DNA from: Candidatus Kapaibacterium sp.
Lineage (GTDB): Bacteria > Bacteroidota > Ignavibacteria > Kapaibacteriales > Kapaibacteriaceae
Assembly: GCA_022842685.1 (NCBI GenBank)
Contig: JALHPC010000001.1
Span: 74,905 to 138,904, forward strand
Direction of reading: 5' to 3'
DNA: 64,000 nt
The notes under the pieces are model-generated. The model did no database searches, was not told where the DNA came from, and was given only the letters and a program-made list of their open reading frames with translations. A program made the translations under genes and the position numbers. Below are positions 53,774 through 61,447 of this stretch, piece after piece. Within the stretch, counting starts at the first letter, position 1. The number at the start of each line of letters is the position of its first letter.

Positions 53774-53781
53774 TAGCTTTG
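53774..53781 (+). promoter_or_regulatory. Promoter box, leaderless arrangement
   Basis: TAGCTTTG matches TAnnTTTG and ends 4 bases before the ATG at 53786. There is no ribosome binding site and no space for one. A TTG at the ideal upstream distance is missing. Confidence 0.6.
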
Positions 53782-53785
53782 CACC

Positions 53786-54199
53786 ATGAACCTCCAACCA
53801 GACACTCTCGCCGTCCTTTCGCACCTTGACGATATCACCGAAGGGGCACTGCGAAAAAGGAACGACCTAGGTGTCATCCTCGAGCTAGCAGCTTCACGGG
53901 CCGACAGTGCGGCGTTTAACGACCTCACCCGAACGGGCATGGGCCTGTGGAAGGTCTACCGCACGCTACGTTCACTACGGTCGGGCGACGATGGCTATGC
54001 CACCTTGGAACGCGAATTCGGCTCGCTGGTAAACGAACTCCGCGAACAACTTGCGGCCCTCGTTGCCGAGGCCGACGACGAAGTACTCAAGCGCTTCGAT
54101 GACACCTACTTTGGGATGACGCAAGGCGTCGTACGCAACCTTGTGGACCTTGGCCACGACCTAGCCCGCATCAAAGACCTGCAGAATTCGGCTCGGTAA
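53786..54199 (+). CDS. Small helical protein of unknown function
   Basis: 137 residues, predicted all-helical and acidic, with heptad-like Leu spacing in LVNELREQLAALVAEADDEV. No signal or membrane segment, no family recognised. The start codon is 4 bases after a promoter box. It is monocistronic and converges on the second sigma-like gene, with a long hairpin between the stops. Confidence 0.65.
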   Translation: MNLQPDTLAVLSHLDDITEGALRKRNDLGVILELAASRADSAAFNDLTRTGMGLWKVYRTLRSLRSGDDGYATLEREFGSLVNELREQLAALVAEADDEVLKRFDDTYFGMTQGVVRNLVDLGHDLARIKDLQNSAR

Positions 54200-54218
54200 A
54201 CCTGCCGCGTATGGTCCG

Positions 54219-54261
54219 CCAAACCGACAGACCCGGCGTCTCGCCGGCTCTGTCGGTTTGG
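54219..54261. terminator. 43-base hairpin between convergent genes
   Basis: CCAAACCGACAGA (54219-54231) pairs perfectly with TCTGTCGGTTTGG (54249-54261). Inside, CCGGCG pairs with CGCCGG around a TCT loop. That gives 19 bp with one C/C mismatch, symmetric for both strands. No U-run flanks it. The position between two stop codons suggests a bidirectional 3'-end structure. Confidence 0.55.
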
Positions 54262-54286
54262 GCCACCTCGTTATTCATGTTGGAAC

Positions 54287-54778
54287 CTACTTCGAAAACC
54301 GCTTGCGTGCCCAGCGCAGGGCGCGTTCATGGCGCTTTCGAATGCTTTGCGCCGAGCAGCCAAGGCGGCGCGACGTTTCATCCAGCGTTAGCCCTTCAAG
54401 GTAGTGCATCCGCAGCACTTCGGCGTACTGCGGCGGCAGATCGGTGAGGATGCTCTGCGCGTCGACGCTTGCGTCTAACGCATTCGATTCCTCCGTAAAG
54501 CGGTCTACGTCCTGCCTGTCGGCAGCTGCTTCCACCACGCCGTCGCCGGCTTGCTCGAAGCTCATAATCGTAAGGCGTCGCCGAAAAGCCTTTGCCAGCG
54601 AACGTCGTGCAACGACGGTTGTGTATGCCGCAACGTTCTCGACAACGCGGCCTAGCTCCATGGCTTGCCGCAAGTGTTCGCCTCGTGCTTCGTTGATGGC
54701 ATCGAACACGTCGTCGGGCTTCATCACAGGGAAACACCGAGAGAGATACCGGTAGAGTTGGCCTTCAGTTGCATTCAT
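54287..54778 (-). CDS. Sigma-70-like regulator, short
   Basis: 163 residues. Region 2 is degenerate (GQLYRYLSRCFPVMKPDDVF then NVAAYTTVVARRSLAKAFRR), and region 4 is clear (LTDLPPQYAEVLRMHYLEGL then TLDETSRRLGCSAQSIRKRH). The start ATG 54778 has AGGAG 7 bases upstream. No anti-sigma gene is adjacent, unlike the sigma factor 2 kb upstream. It may be an ECF-like factor or a sigma-fold DNA-binding protein. Confidence 0.8.
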   Translation of the reverse strand: MNATEGQLYRYLSRCFPVMKPDDVFDAINEARGEHLRQAMELGRVVENVAAYTTVVARRSLAKAFRRRLTIMSFEQAGDGVVEAAADRQDVDRFTEESNALDASVDAQSILTDLPPQYAEVLRMHYLEGLTLDETSRRLGCSAQSIRKRHERALRWARKRFSK

Positions 54779-54876
54779 GATGTTCTCCTGAACATTGTTC
54801 TTTGTTGCTGCATTTTGATGCAACGTAGCCGCGATGCCCCCTATCAATCAAGAGAGAACCAACGAAGGGGGTGCTG

Positions 54877-54905
54877 GACTCGACCAAGGGGTGTTTTGAC
54901 TCGAC
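54877..54905 (+). promoter_or_regulatory. Direct repeat upstream of the Crp/Fnr gene
   Basis: GACTCGAC occurs twice (54877-54884 and 54898-54905), 21 bases apart, which is two helical turns. The spacing suggests two protein-binding half-sites on the same DNA face. No known regulator consensus recognised. Confidence 0.35.
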
Positions 54906-54956
54906 GAACGTGTTTGTCCTGGGAACGATGAAGGCCGATCAGGACGCTATTGGTGG

Positions 54957-54964
54957 TAGTTTTG
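54957..54964 (+). promoter_or_regulatory. Promoter box of the Crp/Fnr gene, leaderless arrangement
   Basis: TAGTTTTG matches TAnnTTTG and ends 4 bases before the ATG at 54969, leaving no room for a leader. Confidence 0.6.
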
Positions 54965-54968
54965 TCGT

Positions 54969-55598
54969 ATGGAACACCTTGCATTTTTGGACGATGCGAA
55001 CGTTATCGAGTCGCACGTTCCCGCGGGAACGTATCTGTTTCGAGAGCATGAAGGATGCGGACGCATAGGGTTCGTGCGCTCGGGAACGGTCCGCGTGTTT
55101 AAAGAGCATCCGTCGGGGCGCAGCATTACGTTGTACAGACTGGGCGAGGGCGACTCGTGCATCCTGTCGATGACGTGTGCCCTATCGCACCCCATTCACC
55201 AGGCGACGGCGATTGTTGAAGAAGACGCCACGCTGCTGATGATTACCACGGACGAATTTCGAAAGCTCGTTGCACGGTCTGCCGAGGCGAGAGACTATGT
55301 GTTTAGTTTGTTTGCTTCTCGACTTACCGACGTGCTCTTGCTTTTGGAAGAGGTGGTGTTTCACCGTATGGACGAACGCCTGGCAGCGCTCCTGCTTGAA
55401 CATGCTGCACGTACCGGCACAAGCGTAATCGACACCACGCACGAGCGCCTAGCCGATGAAGCTGGCACCGTGCGCGAGGTGATAACACGAATTCTACGAG
55501 ACTTTGCACAACGTGGAGCCATCGAGGTGCAGCGAGGCAAAATCGTTATCACCAACAAGAGCATCCTAGCATCGATGCACCGTGGAACACGTTCGTGA
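54969..55598 (+). CDS. Crp/Fnr-family transcription regulator
   Basis: 209 residues. The cyclic-nucleotide-binding-like domain (about 5-115) has the beta-roll features VPAGTYLFREHEG and RSGTVRVFKEHPSGRSITLY. A long dimer helix (about 112-145) leads to a winged helix (about 150-205; TTHERLADEAGTVREVITRI). Cysteines at 30, 64 and 70 include GDSCILSMTCAL inside the sensor domain. There is no N-terminal Fnr Fe-S cysteine cluster and the classical cAMP-binding residues are not obvious. The next operon starts with sulfane-sulfur genes, and the gene ends 2 bases before a Crp-type palindrome. Sensing of reactive sulfur by these cysteines is inference. Confidence 0.88.
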   Translation: MEHLAFLDDANVIESHVPAGTYLFREHEGCGRIGFVRSGTVRVFKEHPSGRSITLYRLGEGDSCILSMTCALSHPIHQATAIVEEDATLLMITTDEFRKLVARSAEARDYVFSLFASRLTDVLLLLEEVVFHRMDERLAALLLEHAARTGTSVIDTTHERLADEAGTVREVITRILRDFAQRGAIEVQRGKIVITNKSILASMHRGTRS

Positions 55599-55600
55599 TA

Positions 55601-55616
55601 TGTGACGCAGGTCACT
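55601..55616 (+). promoter_or_regulatory. Crp-type operator of the sulfur operon
   Basis: TGTGACGCAGGTCACT matches the Crp-class site TGTGA-N6-TCACA at 9 of 10 defined positions, with perfect GTGAC/GTCAC arms. Its centre is about 41-42 bases ahead of the start expected from the TAGTTTTG box downstream. Confidence 0.7.
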
Positions 55617-55637
55617 GCCACCAACCATACGCCTGCC

Positions 55638-55645
55638 TAGTTTTG
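55638..55645 (+). promoter_or_regulatory. Promoter box of the sulfur operon
   Basis: TAGTTTTG matches TAnnTTTG, 36 bases before the ATG at 55682. No TTG lies 17-23 bases upstream; the operator takes that place, which fits an activator-dependent promoter. Confidence 0.6.
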
Positions 55646-55681
55646 CGGCTGAAATTCTAACACACAAAAGTAAACACGCAC

Positions 55682-57100
55682 ATGTTCTTTCGTCAGATTT
55701 ACGAACCAGGCCTCGCTCACGCTTCCTACATGGTTGGCTGCCAAGCCACTGGCACCGTCATGGTTATCGACGCCCAGCGAGATGTTGACGTCTACCTCGA
55801 AATTGCCAAGCAAGAGCGGTTGCGCATTACCCATCTTGCCGAGACGCATATCCATGCCGACTTCCTGAGTGGCACCCGCGAGCTGGCAGAGCTTACAGGC
55901 GCAATGATGTACCTGAGCGACGAAGGCGGGCCCGAGTGGCAGTATACGTTCGACCACGTTGGCGTTCGCGATGGCGACTCGTTTATGGTGGGCAATATCA
56001 AGGTAGACGTGATGCACACGCCAGGTCACACTCCCGAGCACATCTCGTTTCTGGTTACCGATACGCCAGCAACGCCCAACGTTCCCATTATGATGTTCAC
56101 CGGCGATTTTGTGTTTGTGGGCGACGTGGGACGTCCCGACCTACTCGAAAAAGCTGCTGGCTACACCGGAACCATGGAGGTTGGCGCGCGCCAGATGTGG
56201 ACGTCTCTTGAGCGCTTTAAGGCCTTGCCCGACCACATCCAGGTACATCCTGCCCACGGCGCCGGATCTGCCTGTGGAAAGGCCTTGGGCGCTATTCCGT
56301 CGTCGACCATTGGTTACGAAAAGCTCGTCAACTGGGCTTTGCAACACACCAACGAAGAAGCGTTTGTGGCCGAACTTCTCTCTGGCCAACCAGAGCCGCC
56401 GAAGTACTTTGCCATGATGAAGAAACTCAACAAGGAACCACGTCCGCTACGCACCTCGGTACTTCTTCCCCGCGAGCTCTCGCTGGCCGACGTCGAGCAT
56501 CACCGCGCAGCAGGCCACATGATTGTTGATACGCGCTCGAAGATCTCGTTTGCCGGAGGCCACATCCCTGGTAGCATCAACATTCAGAACAACAAGGCAT
56601 TCAGCACGTGGGCCGGATGGATGCTCAACTACGAGCAGCCCTTTGTTCTTATCGTGGAGCCGTCGAAAGCCGAAGAAGTCACCCGAAAGCTCATGCGCAT
56701 TGGCCTCGACAATGCCGCCGGCAGAGTTGCCTCGGTTTCCGAATGGTCCGAAGCCGGACACGAACTAGCGATTGTTCCGCAGATGGAGCTCGACGAGCTT
56801 CGCCAGCGCTATAACCACGACGGCGTTACCGTCCTTGACGTCCGCGGCATCAGCGAACACCAGTCGGGCCACATCCCAGGCGCCTGGAACATCCATGCTG
56901 GCTACCTTGTGAGCTACATCAACGAAATCCCCCGCGATGGTATCGTCGTGGTTGCTTGCCAGGGAGGCGACCGCTCGAGTATTGCCACCAGTCTCTTACA
57001 GCGCGAGGGCTTTACCAACGTGATGAACTTTCCGCAGGGCTTTGCCGGCTGGAATGCCGCTGGCTGCCCCGTCGAAACGTCCGAACTTCAACCGTCCTAA
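55682..57100 (+). CDS. Persulfide dioxygenase-like metallo-beta-lactamase/rhodanese fusion
   Basis: 472 residues, CstB/ETHE1-like. The metallo-beta-lactamase domain (1-240) binds iron with His56, His58 and Asp60 (ETHIHADFLSG), VMHTPGHTPEH, FTGDFVFVGDVGRPDL and VHPAHGAGS. A first rhodanese domain (about 260-355) lacks a catalytic Cys in its active loop. The second (about 365-470) has it (VVVACQGGDRSS, about residue 426). Family members oxidise low-molecular-weight persulfides to sulfite or thiosulfate. It is the first gene of the operon with rhodanese, thioredoxin and exporter genes. Confidence 0.92.
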   Translation: MFFRQIYEPGLAHASYMVGCQATGTVMVIDAQRDVDVYLEIAKQERLRITHLAETHIHADFLSGTRELAELTGAMMYLSDEGGPEWQYTFDHVGVRDGDSFMVGNIKVDVMHTPGHTPEHISFLVTDTPATPNVPIMMFTGDFVFVGDVGRPDLLEKAAGYTGTMEVGARQMWTSLERFKALPDHIQVHPAHGAGSACGKALGAIPSSTIGYEKLVNWALQHTNEEAFVAELLSGQPEPPKYFAMMKKLNKEPRPLRTSVLLPRELSLADVEHHRAAGHMIVDTRSKISFAGGHIPGSINIQNNKAFSTWAGWMLNYEQPFVLIVEPSKAEEVTRKLMRIGLDNAAGRVASVSEWSEAGHELAIVPQMELDELRQRYNHDGVTVLDVRGISEHQSGHIPGAWNIHAGYLVSYINEIPRDGIVVVACQGGDRSSIATSLLQREGFTNVMNFPQGFAGWNAAGCPVETSELQPS

Positions 57101-57112
57101 TCCATCGCCACC

Positions 57113-57406
57113 ATGTATCAAACCATCTCTCCCGACGATCTCAAGGCACGCCTAGCCACTGCCACAGCCCCTATCCTCGTCGACGTCCGCCAGCCCGAGG
57201 AGCATGCCGACGAGCACATCCCTGGCTCGATCCTCATTCCCCTGGGCGAGATCCCCGAGCGCATCGACGAGCTCGAGCCCTATCGCGGCCAAGACATTGT
57301 TCTGTACTGCCGCTCTGGTAACCGCTCTGCCCAGGCCTGCATGTACCTTGCCGCCAATGGCTTCGACAACCTCTTCAACCTGCACGGAGGCATGCTTACA
57401 TGGTAG
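57113..57406 (+). CDS. Single-domain rhodanese
   Basis: 97 residues. Sulfurtransferase of the GlpE/PspE type with catalytic Cys66 in VLYCRSGNRSAQ and ILVDVRQPEEHADEHIPGS near the N-terminus. No signal peptide, so cytoplasmic. It is 12 bases after the persulfide dioxygenase and overlaps the thioredoxin gene by 7 bases. It probably hands sulfane sulfur between partners of the operon (inference). Confidence 0.93.
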   Translation: MYQTISPDDLKARLATATAPILVDVRQPEEHADEHIPGSILIPLGEIPERIDELEPYRGQDIVLYCRSGNRSAQACMYLAANGFDNLFNLHGGMLTW

Positions 57407-57741
57407 GGGGCACCGCACAGACATCGGCAGCGCGTAGCGGCAGCTTCGACGACTTGCTGGCTACGGCGGGGCGGCCCGTTCTCGTCGATTTTTACGCCGA
57501 CTGGTGCGGCCCATGCCATGCCCTGGCGCCTACCGTGCAGCAAATAGCTCGCGACTATGCGGGCCGCGTTCAAGTCGTCAAGGTCGATATCGACGCCAAG
57601 CCACACCTTGCCGCGCGGTATGGCATTCAGAGCATTCCTACGCTCATGCTCTTCGTGAATGGCGCTCCTGCGTGGCGCGCTGCAGGCGTTCAGCCATATG
57701 GGGCAATTGCGGCACAACTCGACGGTGTTGCAGCGGCGTGA
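57400..57741 (+). CDS. Thioredoxin
   Basis: 113 residues with the classical WCGPC site (Cys36, Cys39; FYADWCGPCH) and the cis-Pro loop SIPTLMLF. An N-terminal extension of about 20 residues precedes the fold. No signal peptide. It overlaps the rhodanese gene by 7 bases, and its TGA overlaps the GTG of the exporter. A dedicated reductant of persulfidated proteins in this operon is a plausible role (inference). Confidence 0.94.
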   Translation: MVGGTAQTSAARSGSFDDLLATAGRPVLVDFYADWCGPCHALAPTVQQIARDYAGRVQVVKVDIDAKPHLAARYGIQSIPTLMLFVNGAPAWRAAGVQPYGAIAAQLDGVAAA

Positions 57742-58526
57742 GCGCCCTGCTGGCCGTCATTGCGGCCCTTCTGGGTATTTCGCTGGGCCTTCTTGGCGCC
57801 GGAGGCGCCATTGTTGCCGTACCAGCCATGGTTTATCTTGAAGGGCTGCCACCAACGGTTGCCAGTGGCTATGCCTTGTTTGTTGTAGCCGTAGGCGCCC
57901 TTGTTGCAAGCGTACGTTCGCTGCGGAGTGGCGGCATCGACTGGCGCGCAGCGCTCGCCTTTGGCAGCACCACAACGGTTGCGATTGCCGCCGTACGCGC
58001 CTGGATTGTCCCTTCGCTACCCGATGTGATACCCGTGATTGGCGTTCCGCGCGACGTCGTTCTTATGCTCGCCTTTGGAGCCGTCCTCCTTGGCGCTGGG
58101 CGCGCCATGCTTCGACGTCCAGCCCACAGCCAAGCCGACGCCCCCTTACCCAGCTTAATAAAACTTGCACTCTATGGCGTGGTGATTGGCGCTGTGAGCG
58201 GCTTTCTGGGCGTAGGTGGCGGCTTTCTTATGACGCCTGCCCTTGTGCTGTGGGCACGACTCGACATGCCACGTGCCGTGGCCACGTCGCTCGTGCTTAT
58301 TGGCGCTAATAGTGCCGTGGGTGTAACTAGCGATCTGCTTGCCGGCGCTCAGTACGACTGGGCTTTTGTGCTAACATTTACGGGGATTACCACGGCAGGC
58401 ATCATGATTGGCATGACGTTGTCCAAGCGCATTCAGCCGGACGTCCTACGCAAAGCGTTTGGATGGTTTGTGGTGATGCTAGGACTGGCGGTGGTTATGC
58501 AAGAGCTTGCACGGCTAGCGGGCTAG
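57738..58526 (+). CDS. TauE/SafE (TSUP) family membrane transporter
   Basis: 262 residues with about eight membrane segments and the family's two related halves, each with a Gly-rich motif (LGISLGLLGAGGAIVAVPAM and VVIGAVSGFLGVGGGFLMTP). TSUP proteins move sulfite, thiosulfate, sulfoacetate or related anions. The GTG start at 57738 overlaps the thioredoxin stop as GTGA; the longer upstream frame is thioredoxin sequence. As the last gene of the operon it probably exports sulfite or thiosulfate made by the dioxygenase. Confidence 0.92.
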   Translation: MSALLAVIAALLGISLGLLGAGGAIVAVPAMVYLEGLPPTVASGYALFVVAVGALVASVRSLRSGGIDWRAALAFGSTTTVAIAAVRAWIVPSLPDVIPVIGVPRDVVLMLAFGAVLLGAGRAMLRRPAHSQADAPLPSLIKLALYGVVIGAVSGFLGVGGGFLMTPALVLWARLDMPRAVATSLVLIGANSAVGVTSDLLAGAQYDWAFVLTFTGITTAGIMIGMTLSKRIQPDVLRKAFGWFVVMLGLAVVMQELARLAG

Positions 58527-58561
58527 GCGGAAGGGTACTGGCAGCCACGGGGGGGCCGCCC

Positions 58562-61225
58562 CTACTCTGTAACCATAATCACGTTTGTCGAATGTTGGTG
58601 GCCACGCTGCTGCCGTGCAACGTACACACCGGGGCGCAAGCTAACGCTTGCAGGGGATTTCTGCATATCGACTATGCTGGCCACATGCACACCAGCAACG
58701 GAATACAGGGTTGCCTCGACATCTTCGAGCACGCGCACAAATGGCTGTTGCATTGATAGTGTCGTGAATGCATGCCGGTGCACGTTGTGGCTCGGAACCG
58801 ACACAACTTGATAGGGACTTGCGCTCAGCGGCGTGCGAAAGACACCTACACTGGATACAATGCGCAGCTCTCCGTATATGGTGGCATTGTCCATTGGGTG
58901 CGGTCTAAATGCAATTCCAATCGCAATGGAGTCACCAGCTGCAATCGTCTGTGGCACGATGGGTTGTGGATCTTCTAAAAAGAATCGCGAAACACCGTCT
59001 GTTGTAAGCGTTGTTACAGTTATACTCGAAATGTCAATCGGTAGCGCCGACGTATTTTTTACGACTCCCATTCTTGATTTGGCGCTGTCGCTCGGCACAT
59101 GGCCAAATCCAATTTCAGGCGTCACGTACAACGATGGCACAAGGCCTTCGATAGTAAACTCGGCCAGCGCGATGCTATGACATTCAGTCACCAGCACAAA
59201 CCCCAGCTTCACTTCACGCTGCATTGTGGGCGTAACGCACACAGGCACCTCTGCCTGTTCCCCTGCCCCTACAAGAATTGGCAAGGGGGCATCGATGGCA
59301 ATTCGGGCATCGACGCCTGCTAGAATGCCAAGTATCGTTATCGGCAACTCGCCGGTGTTCCGAACAACAAGCGTACTGCACGACTGCACATTGCGTTGCG
59401 TTGGGGGCCATTGGGTTAGCGGGGCCGACAATTCCAAGGTATTGCGGGGCTGCCATTCGTACCGATAGCGCTCCGATGCCCCTTGAGCAGAATACACTAC
59501 AAGAGTAGCAAAGGCGGGGCGGTTACCATCAACCGCAGATAGGGTGATGGTGCTGTCGACATATACCCCATACCCCGCCGGCGAAAGCCGCAAGCGTGTG
59601 TTCGTGGCGCCTTCGAGTGTGGCATAGGCAGGGGTAAAGTCAGAAGAGCCAACAATCTTGATGTGCTGCTGCGAACATGTTGGATTACTATCGGACTCGA
59701 TGGCGAATGACTCGTCGTTGGAAGACACGCGGAAGAAGTTTAGCCCATAGGTAAACGACGAGGCAAATGACTGACCGAAATAGGAATTATCGGTGACTTC
59801 GTACCGTATTGCACAGCGCCCATTATTCATCACGCGAATAGCACCTGTGGCTGCTTGTGGAACATTGGCATAGCAATATTCTGATGAAGGTAGGCGGCGA
59901 ATCGAGTCTTGGGGGATAGCACCTGCACCGTCGATGGTAACATCCTGAAGATCGGCCTCGGTACCATAAAACGTCAGCAACGGCTCCCCCCCCCAGACGA
60001 TTGGCACCTGCGGAATGCTGTTGGATCGCAGGTGCATGGGGATCTCGACCGACATGATGGCAGGAGCGCCGGCAACAGTATTGGCTAAGCTCAATCCAAG
60101 GTTCACATACGTGGACAGCATGGTAACGCATTGTATAGGATGCGAGGCGATGACAGACGTAGCGGCGGTGATGTTGTGGGCGGTGTGCACCTGACCTGCC
60201 TGAAGCACAATGGCGCGCTCGATGCCTGCACTATCGTGGTACCGTATGCTGGTTCCATCCACAAAGGCCATACATCGGATGCTTGCTCCACGAAGAGATC
60301 CGGGCAGTGATGTTGAGTCGTTATAGATGCGACGCAGTACTTCAATGCGAGGCACAACAACGTACTCGGTGCCGCACAATTCAAACGGCAGCAGGGATTC
60401 CTGATAGGCCGACCGAGCAAGATCGAGGCCGATGACGGGCTTGCCGTTGCGTTCAATCGAGGGAGGAAGTTGGGGCCACGTTCCGGCTGTATGGCCTGCG
60501 ATGACGGAAACGGGTTTCGACGACGTGATGATGGTACCTGTAAGGTCGTTCGACGGCAGCGCCAGCGAACTGAGCAACGTGTAAACTTGTCCACGATTCA
60601 GAACAACCGTGTAGGACACTCCTGCAGGCCGCTCGGGCAAGGCGGTGCCGGCGGCAATAACGCAGGATGGCTTGATGGTAACGACAGTTGAGTCGTATGC
60701 AGCCATCACATTGGCAAATCCCGGTGCTTCATAGCGACGTGTTTCGGCCGTGGTTACAACATCAAATGCGTCGTTGGGGGCACTCGCAACGATATACCGG
60801 CGCCCCCAGGCCGACACGGGCAACAGGGAGAAGGCATCGGTGGAACGGCCAAGCCGATTAACCACGGTAAGCGAAATCAGGTCGTCAGCGGCAACATGAA
60901 CAGCAGGCGTTATCTGCTGTGAGTGAACCGGTTGAAACTGCCGTGGCACCTCTAACGCGGTCACGGTAGACGAATTTACCGTAAGGACGCGTTGAATCTG
61001 GGGACCAGCCAACGGCTTACCGGCAAAGCGAACAGACGTTGGTCTGCTAGTCGCAACGTGGGCTCGTATGGGCGGTGGGCTGGACGCTCCGGGCACTATG
61101 GCAAGATCGGGCGGTAGGGAAATAAAGAACTCCATTCCGCCAGACTCGTCGAGCGCAGACTGAGCCGCCGATGGATTTACGGCCGCTAGGAATATCGCGA
61201 GTAGAAGACAAAGACGGCTAAGCAT
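58562..61225 (-). CDS. IgGFc-binding-like surface protein with T9SS sorting domain
   Basis: 887 residues. A signal peptide (MLSRLCLLLAIFLAAVNPSA) precedes an IgGFc-binding N-terminal-like region (about 30-520; GMEFFISLPPDLAIV, VSVIAGHTAGTWPQLPPS, YVVVPRIEVLRRIY). Next is an immunoglobulin-like choice-of-anchor region with LVVRNTGELPITILGI and GVVKNTSALPIDISSI. The C-terminal sorting domain is VEATLYSVAGVHVASIVD to LRPGVYVARQQR. It is probably exported by T9SS and attached to or released from the cell surface. It is monocistronic and convergent with the exporter gene. Confidence 0.82.
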   Translation of the reverse strand: MLSRLCLLLAIFLAAVNPSAAQSALDESGGMEFFISLPPDLAIVPGASSPPPIRAHVATSRPTSVRFAGKPLAGPQIQRVLTVNSSTVTALEVPRQFQPVHSQQITPAVHVAADDLISLTVVNRLGRSTDAFSLLPVSAWGRRYIVASAPNDAFDVVTTAETRRYEAPGFANVMAAYDSTVVTIKPSCVIAAGTALPERPAGVSYTVVLNRGQVYTLLSSLALPSNDLTGTIITSSKPVSVIAGHTAGTWPQLPPSIERNGKPVIGLDLARSAYQESLLPFELCGTEYVVVPRIEVLRRIYNDSTSLPGSLRGASIRCMAFVDGTSIRYHDSAGIERAIVLQAGQVHTAHNITAATSVIASHPIQCVTMLSTYVNLGLSLANTVAGAPAIMSVEIPMHLRSNSIPQVPIVWGGEPLLTFYGTEADLQDVTIDGAGAIPQDSIRRLPSSEYCYANVPQAATGAIRVMNNGRCAIRYEVTDNSYFGQSFASSFTYGLNFFRVSSNDESFAIESDSNPTCSQQHIKIVGSSDFTPAYATLEGATNTRLRLSPAGYGVYVDSTITLSAVDGNRPAFATLVVYSAQGASERYRYEWQPRNTLELSAPLTQWPPTQRNVQSCSTLVVRNTGELPITILGILAGVDARIAIDAPLPILVGAGEQAEVPVCVTPTMQREVKLGFVLVTECHSIALAEFTIEGLVPSLYVTPEIGFGHVPSDSAKSRMGVVKNTSALPIDISSITVTTLTTDGVSRFFLEDPQPIVPQTIAAGDSIAIGIAFRPHPMDNATIYGELRIVSSVGVFRTPLSASPYQVVSVPSHNVHRHAFTTLSMQQPFVRVLEDVEATLYSVAGVHVASIVDMQKSPASVSLRPGVYVARQQRGHQHSTNVIMVTE

Positions 61226-61359
61226 AAGGAACTCACGCCAAAATGTAAGACTAACGCTAACAAACTACCGACGAATCGTTTCACGAGCAAGCACAAGGCC
61301 GTTAAAGGCAGGGGTGACGTCGAACCGAGGCGCAGACTGGAGCAGACGATTTACACCAC

Positions 61360-61373
61360 ATGACAAATGTCAT
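61360..61373. promoter_or_regulatory. Second TGAC-N4-GTCA palindrome
   Basis: ATGACA-AA-TGTCAT has perfect 6-base arms and shares the TGAC-N4-GTCA core with the operator at 55601. It lies in the 222-base divergent gap, 75 bases ahead of the lipoprotein ATG. I find no clear TAnnTTTG box next to it. Confidence 0.5.
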
Positions 61374-61447
61374 TGCAGTTGATGCTAACCCGTGAGATTT
61401 TCGCTCACTTCACATCACGTGCTACCCAACACCACGCGAGGCATACC

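Noticed and set aside
58540..58560. G-rich then C-rich stretch between the TSUP gene and the convergent T9SS gene as a bidirectional terminator.
   Set aside because: The pairing is short and GC-only with no flanking U-run, and the gap is only 35 bases.
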